64,000 nucleotides of DNA from Citrus sinensis (taxonomy: Eukaryota > Streptophyta > Magnoliopsida > Sapindales > Rutaceae): assembly GCF_022201045.2 (NCBI RefSeq), contig NC_068560.1, forward strand, positions 33,567,001-33,631,000, read 5' to 3'. The notes under the pieces were generated by a model. The model searched no databases and was not told where the DNA came from. It worked only from the letters and a program-made list of their open reading frames with translations. Below, in pieces: positions 57,641 through 64,000 of this stretch. Position 1 is the stretch's first letter, and the number at the start of each line of letters is the position of its first letter. Position numbers and translations under genes: made by a program.

Positions 57641-60600
57641 ATAGGTGTTGTGTGTGCATTAATATTTACAATGTTGTGATGTTCATAACACTTCTTTGAT
57701 TTATTCTTTCTTTTATATTTTTTTTTATTATTTGTCTACAGTGTTATAGTTTTCAAGGTCATCGACTGGATGAAAGATATTATGTATGGATAATATGTTT
57801 GTACTAATATTGGCTGTAATTTTTTGTTCTCAAAGAGGTCATGTTGGAATACATGACATCTGTTATATACACAATTTGATTAATGTTACCATGTTACCTT
57901 CTTGCTGCTCTAGGCTCCTAACATTGGCACAATCATGTATTTGAGTACTTACAATTATTGAGACTCATTTTCTCTCCTAATTTAATTGGATAGGGGTAGA
58001 TTCTTTCCATTAACGTGGATAGAACATATTTCCCTTCGACATTAAATGAGAGTAAAAATTCAAACTATACTTTAATAGACCTCATCAAGTGAGGGTAAGA
58101 AATCTAAACTCTATTATAATACCACTTATTAAAGATAGTCCTAATAAGTTAATGATTATATAAACATTTTGATTTTTAATATATCTATGTATATGAAAAA
58201 AAAAATAGTACACTTATCTCATAACACAACTTTTATATTAAGAGTTAAACTATTGTTACCCCTTCATCCTCTTATAATTATATTTAAAGACAGATAGAAA
58301 GGAAATTAACCTGACTTATAATGAGCAGTTAGTTTCTCTAATAAAAAAACAAATACACCACAGTAGGGAAACAAATAAAATATTATCCCATTGAAAATAA
58401 ATTTCAAAGAGTTCTCAAACTAATTACTACACGATGCACCCAAATTTTAGTGAATAAAATATTCTAAGAGTAGAATATTTTTTTAAACAATAGAGAAAGT
58501 TTGAAGAGAATAATAAATAAATCAAGATTGCAAAAAAAAAAAAAAAATTAAAAGTGAGATGGTTATATAAAGTCGAAAGAATTTATGAAAAAAATGATGC
58601 TTTTAGTGTTACATGGAGTATAATTTGGGGGGTTTAAAAAGAATTTTGAAGGGGTGCCAATAGTCTAATACATGTATATTTGTATTTCAGTGAGGTGCAT
58701 AAAGCAGCTGAAAGATTTAATTGGGATGCTAATGACGGGGCAGGTATTTGTTTTTGGGCTGGACTACTCTTACATTAGAAATTGGGTAAAGCACTAATGC
58801 CACCCGGAAATATCCTCTTGAAAGCCAATCATTAAGTTAACCCCGTATAAATTTATATTTTATTATATAATTTCTTTTAAAATTACTTAATTAACCCTTT
58901 ATTCTCTTTTTCTTCTCAATTTTATAGATTCTCATCGATTAATTCCAATATATTCTTTCAATTACAATTAATTGATATCATTAACGAAGAGAAACATAAT
59001 CCACCATTTAAAAATGTACATCAATACATTTTTTATAATCCATGAAAGTTAATGAATATAGAAATTATTTTTTACCAAATATAAAAGCTAATGAAAATCA
59101 AGAAAATAATTCTTATATATAGAAAGTATGAAATAAAGATCATAATCTACTGAGAAAGACTGAAACATGAATAGAAAAGAAAGTAAAATTGAGTGATTAG
59201 TTTGTAGAATATAAGAGTATGGGAGAATACATAATTGTACGGTAGAGAGAGAAAGAGATAGTAAAGGGTGATTTTGAGATTTTTAAATTTTTAATTTTTA
59301 ATAATGAATTCTGTTGTGCAAAATTTAATGTACTCGCAAGCACACGAGTATATTGAGTTCAACCCACAAGGGACTGTTAATTTTTAGGAAGGCAAAATTT
59401 AAATTAAGCTAATAAAAAAAATCTACCCTAGTTGAAAAGAAAATAGTTTGTTTGAGAAAATTAAAACTAAAAAGACAATTAAAATTAAAACAAGTGTATT
59501 AACATAAGAATTCAAAAGATTGAAGCTACTAGAGTTCCAAAATCCACCACAGTTCAATATAACAATTATTTAATTATCAATCAATTCCCAATTTTAGAGT
59601 AATAACTCGAAATCAATTTATATCCACTCATGAATATAGCAATAAAGCGCAATTAAATCTAATCTCATATGGGTTCTTTTTATACTTAATAGTATGATAT
59701 CAAAGCATACTATGTAAACATATTGAATTATAAAGAGTTAAAGTTTTTCAAGTATTCTGTGTAAACAATTTAATAAAAGATACAAAATTAAAAATAAAGT
59801 ATATATAAACCTTTTAAATCTAAGCATAAGTTTAGTTAAATATTAATTTTAACAATCAATAATACACGACAAAACTAGAGAAAAATTAACAACATTTAAC
59901 GAATCGTATGAAACAAAAATCATAAATATTAAAGTACACATATAAGAAATTAATTGAATAAAAAAATAATTTATTTCATCGAATATGACTTTGTCCTTAG
60001 TATAGAAGATTAGAAAGACATAAAGGGCCCGAGGACAGTAGAAGCGATACTACGATGGAAGCCATTGTGAAGCAGTGGCCTTCAATTCTTCTATCTGTCT
60101 CGCGGTCCGTCTCTTCTTCCGTGCAAAAGCCAAAGCTTTGGCTTCTATAATGTTAAGCCACCGCCTCTGTAGTTAAATCCTTAAAGATTTTTTATTCATA
60201 TCGTTACAAGGCAAAACGAAAAGCCACTAAATTGAATTAAATTCAATTTTCTCTTTAATCTCAATGTCCATGTTTAAAACTAAAATCATTTAATTTTCTT
60301 TCTTTGCGTGTGCATGGATGAATTAATTTATTGGCTTTGGCTTCCTCGGCTTGAATTTTACATGCATCTACGCCTAATTGGTCACAAAATCAATTAATCT
60401 CTAATGCTTCTCAAATTGAGCTTCTCCATGTACGTTTGATGCATAATCTTCAATTAATTTTCTGTTCAATAAAATAATTCATTTAATTAAAAATAATAAA
60501 TAAATAATAATTATTATTACATTTATCAGAATTATTTTTTAAAATAGGTGTAAAAAAGAACCTGGTGGCTTTAAATAATCCTATCTTATATTAAAAAAAT

Positions 60601-62931
60601 TCACTAAACTATTAAAAATAATTTCAATTCCAAAATATCCTTCTTCTAAACAACAATTTCTCTCACTTAAAAAAAAAAGTCCAGAAAATATTTACGATTT
60701 GCTTCAGAACATCTGGAACTTTTTTTTAATAAAATAATTTTCTCAAATAAAGTCTTTAGTTTATCCATTTGTATCATGTCAGCCTATCTGTCTATGTTCT
60801 CATAGAAATGGACTGCAATATCAATTGATGCTAAGTTACATACTGTGCTCACATTTCAGAAATTTAACTCTATACCATTTTTTATCGGGATCGTCAATTA
60901 TCATAGATTTACAAAGCTGCCGTGTACAAATCGGTGTGACGGGCGTATGATCATATGGATTAGATAAAAGCATCTGACTACAGGATAATTAAGGTGTGTG
61001 ACGTGCCAAGCGCCAACGGCGACTTGACCATTCGATTAAGACTTATACAATACGGATGAGATGATTATCAACTTGAAAAATAGGGCAAGCATGTCATGGC
61101 CATGTATAATAATCCAACCTTATAAAAAGACAATGAAGTTCACGTGAAGTTGTCTCCTCCTACAAATTAATGGAGTGCAACCAAAGCAAATATGGATTTA
61201 GATTTGCATGCCCGTTGTCCTATTGTCCTCCCTTCTTCAGGGATGATATGTTTCAGGTAGGGGCCGTTTTTTGATATCGACTTTGCAGAGAAACCATCGA
61301 TTGTTGTTTTGAATTTAAGAAACTGTTGATACTAGCTATGTCCCACTATTCAGAATGAGGTGTTCTACTTTTTGGTTTTGAGTAAATCATAAAAATCAAA
61401 CAAAAATAAATGGCACGAGGTTGTTGAACCCTGAGCGGAATGAAAACTGGGTTTCCTCGATGCTAGCTAGCTAGCTGAGGTTTTATAATTCTCAAACCAT
61501 TTTCAACTACATCATGATCTTATGAAAATAATTAAAATTGAAAGAGAGGAACAAAAAATCTTACCTATATAATTACAATAAGTGATCTATTGAGCTTCAA
61601 TTCAATGGTTAAACTGTACGTAAACGAATCAAAGTGATTTTATAACCATTGATTTTTGTACAAGCATTTAGTTATCCTATGATATGAATGACATGAACAT
61701 ATGACACACACATCTATTAAACTCACATGTCTCTTACACCCTCATACTGCTATGATTACTAAAAATCCACATGTATGAGAGTCCTCAAACCCTCACTAAT
61801 ATGCCTAATTCATTAAGAATGAGCTGAAATTGCCGAAGTCTTTTATATATTTAGTTTAATATCATTTGTGATTTCTTGTCATCAATAAGTTTTCCCCTTG
61901 TTCATCCCAAAAAAAGAAAAGGAAGAAATATTTTAGGATTTTAGATTAGAAGTCCTGTATGGAAGTATTCGAGTCATTATACAACAATCCATTGAATTGG
62001 TGCCAATGTATCAATATTAATTTTATTAATTTTTATGAATATACGGCGCATGCATATTGAACGAAATAATCATTTAATTAATTTTTATGTCACATCTCTC
62101 TTCTTCGTTCAAATATACATGATTTGGACTAGTCAATTTCGTATAATTTATTTAGTACTGCTTTCCCAAAATGGACAATCATCCATCCCTTCACACTACT
62201 TCCAAAAAGAAACGCAATCAACCATCACTTCACTCTCATCTATTCTATTATTTTAGGTGAATGCTTTATTCTGAGTTTAGTGTTGAGTTAATTTTTTTAT
62301 TTTAAAAAATATTTTAAGATACACTACTGTTGAATATGTGACACTTATATTTTTTATTTTTCTTTAAAAAAAAATAATACTCTTACAACAATATTCTTGT
62401 GAACCTTAATTAATTTATCTGTAAAAATAATTAATTAACAATTTAAACCTAAAAGTTAAAAACATAAATGTATTTTTCCGTTGTTATTTTACTTTTAGGA
62501 TTATTTTGATAAATTAATTTTTATAATAATTATTAGCCAGATTATTGGAAATGTATTAAACATTATTTTAAAATTGTAGTGAGGGTTATATTGTTAAAGT
62601 AAAAAAAAAAAGGACATGAGTGTCACATATTCAAATAGAAAGGACATCTTAAGATATTTTTTAAAATATAGAGATTAAACATATACATAACTCAAAATAT
62701 AATAACTAAACAAACATTTACCCTATTATTTTTTATCTTAAATTTTTTTAGTTAGAATCATGGCTTAATTTTTCTTCCTATAAATCTATTCAATCTAATG
62801 ACTTAGACAAATTTAAAACTAATTAAAAGACAATATTGAAGTCATTGTTCATCTACCATTAGATTGAATAGTCATTAGATCTATATGCTTCTCCTAAAAT
62901 TTCTACCCTGTGCTCTCTGATCGACTTAATC
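57641..62931. other. Gene-poor tract between MGCC gene and GA20ox
   Basis: 5.3 kb without a supported gene. At 60055-60150 a 32-codon ORF (MEAIVKQWPSILLSVSRSVS...) lies in a locally GC-richer patch and may be a gene fragment. The segment from about 59290 to 59700 (GTACTCGCAAGCACACGAG followed by ATCCACCACAGTTCA) has the look of retrotransposon-derived noncoding sequence. The rest is AT-rich. Confidence 0.45.
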
Positions 62932-62939
62932 TATATAAA
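62932..62939 (+). promoter_or_regulatory. TATA box of the GA20ox gene
   Basis: TATATAAA 45 bp before the ATG, implying a leader of only about 15-20 nt. It is the best TATA candidate in the 300 bp upstream; a longer leader with another promoter is possible. Confidence 0.5.
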
Positions 62940-62983
62940 TTGACATATGTAGTATCACGATCTATACTGACTTGTGTCTCTAA

Positions 62984-64000
62984 ATGGATTCAAGTTCCTC
63001 TACAGTACTTTTCTTGCCATCTCCAGTAGAGCTCCAAGGCCAAAGAGATCACAGTGGAGTTTCTCTTGTTGATTCATCTCTCTCGCAAAAACAAACGAAC
63101 TTACCCGTAGAGTTCACTTGGTCGAAAGGAGATTTGGTTAGCTCTCATGGGGAGCTAATGGAGCCAGTAGTTGATCTTGAAGGTTTCTTTAGAGGTGACG
63201 AGGTGGCAACTCAGCGAGCTGCGAGGATCATAAAGGATGCTTGTATGAGCCATGGCTTCTTTCAAGTAATCAATCATGGAATTGATGCTAGCCTTATAAG
63301 TGCCGCCCATGATCAAATTGACAATTTCTTTAAGCTGCCGACCAGCCGGAAACTAAAAGCTCAGAGGATGCCTGGTAACATGTGGGGCTATTCAGGTGCT
63401 CATGCTGACCGATTTTGCTCTAAATTGCCATGGAAGGAAACATTATCTTTCGGCTTCGATGACTGTTCCTTGAACCCCATGGTCGTGAATTTCTTTAAGT
63501 CCAAGATTGGGAAAGATTTTGAACAGACAGGGTAGGAGAAAATTCTGTATTTGTGGTTACCCTAACCCTAATTTGTATGTGTTTATGTTTTTTCTTACAA
63601 ACTATAATACTAAGTACATATATGCACTTTGCGTTATTGTAGGATAATCTATCAAAAATATTGTGAAGCAATGAAGTGCTTATCTCTAGGAATAACGGAG
63701 CTCCTAGCAATCAGCTTGGGAATCAATGATCGATTACATTATAGGGAATTTTTTGAAGAAGGTTGCTCTATAATGAGATGTAACAACTATCCTACTTGCC
63801 AAGCGTCAGATCTTGCTCTTGGCACTGGCCCTCATTGTGATCCAACTTCCCTAACCATACTTCACCAAGATCAAGTTGGAGGATTAGAAGTATTCGCCAA
63901 CAACAGATGGCAGAGTGTTCGACCTCGTGATGATGCCCTAGTTATCAATATTGGGGATACTTTCACGGTATGTGCCCATAAGAACCTAAAAATTAAATGA
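62984..64000 (+). CDS. GA20ox: Gibberellin 20-oxidase, exons 1-2 (3' end outside window)
   Basis: Fe(II)/2-oxoglutarate dioxygenase that oxidises GA12/GA53 at C-20 to GA9/GA20 in the cytosol, a rate-limiting step of gibberellin synthesis. Exon 1 is 62984-63531, exon 2 is 63643-63967; GT-AG sites join in frame (548+325 nt, 291 codons). Family marks: LPVEFTWSKGD, LPWKETLSF, NNYPTCQ (usually NYYPxCQ), and LGTGPHCDPTSLTILHQDQ with iron ligands His247 and Asp249, then VGGLEVF and NIGDTF. The third ligand (His) and the 2-oxoglutarate Arg are in the missing exon 3. The intron pattern (cuts after EQTG and GDTFT) fits GA20ox rather than GA3ox. The last in-window bases are intron 2. No lesion seen. Confidence 0.92.

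Noticed and set aside
1..64000. CRISPR arrays, operons, ribosome-binding sites and riboswitches
   Set aside because: This is plant nuclear DNA with introns and transposons; no regularly spaced direct repeats of CRISPR type or riboswitch-like sequence were seen.

Overview
This window is nuclear DNA from a flowering plant, most probably a eudicot. It is AT-rich, with genes far apart, GT-AG introns, plant-type families (gibberellin 20-oxidase, plant acyl-activating enzymes, VOC protein of the At5g48480 type), a Ty1/copia element, hAT and Mutator-type miniature transposons, and a block of organelle (mitochondrial-type) DNA. A woody eudicot such as Citrus is possible, but that is inference and cannot be fixed from the sequence alone.

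Layout. 1-1017: 3' end of a decayed Ty1/copia retrotransposon with a 683-bp 3' LTR. 1538-3194 (minus) and 10113-11490 (plus): two broken copies of a peroxisomal-type acyl-activating enzyme, with a frameshifted intron-less VOC (glyoxalase-fold) copy at 6861-7343 between them. 12072-14601 (minus): an intact five-exon TPR protein (TTC33-like, 199 aa). 14885-14957: tRNA-Arg(UCU). 15956-48945: a long gene-poor tract whose only convincing genes are five short ORFs (about 65-79 aa) sharing a basic motif of the form V-I-P-[AP]-x-[KR]-[KR]-x-V-K-x-[MI]-[VI]-F. Two of them (29701 and 37131) lie in a large tandem duplication. These five form an unrecognised small-protein family and are the most interesting content of the window.

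48.7-55.0 kb: the fifth family member, then a collapsed histone H2B pseudogene, then about 5.2 kb of GC-richer DNA with the look of plant mitochondrial sequence (NUMT). The NUMT carries a perfect 309-bp inverted repeat, a dispersed hairpin repeat and a 34-bp perfect palindrome. 56705-57640: an intact intronless gene for a Ser-rich protein starting MGCCISKC (predicted myristoylated and palmitoylated). 62984 to the window end: the first two exons of a gibberellin 20-oxidase, cut by the window edge.

How the parts relate. No operon-like cooperation is expected. The main process visible is local duplication and decay: duplicated acyl-activating genes, repeated tandem duplication of the small-protein genes, and transposon insertions. 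Two hAT-type insertions in one arm of the duplication have clean empty sites in the other arm, so their ends and target-site duplications can be read directly.
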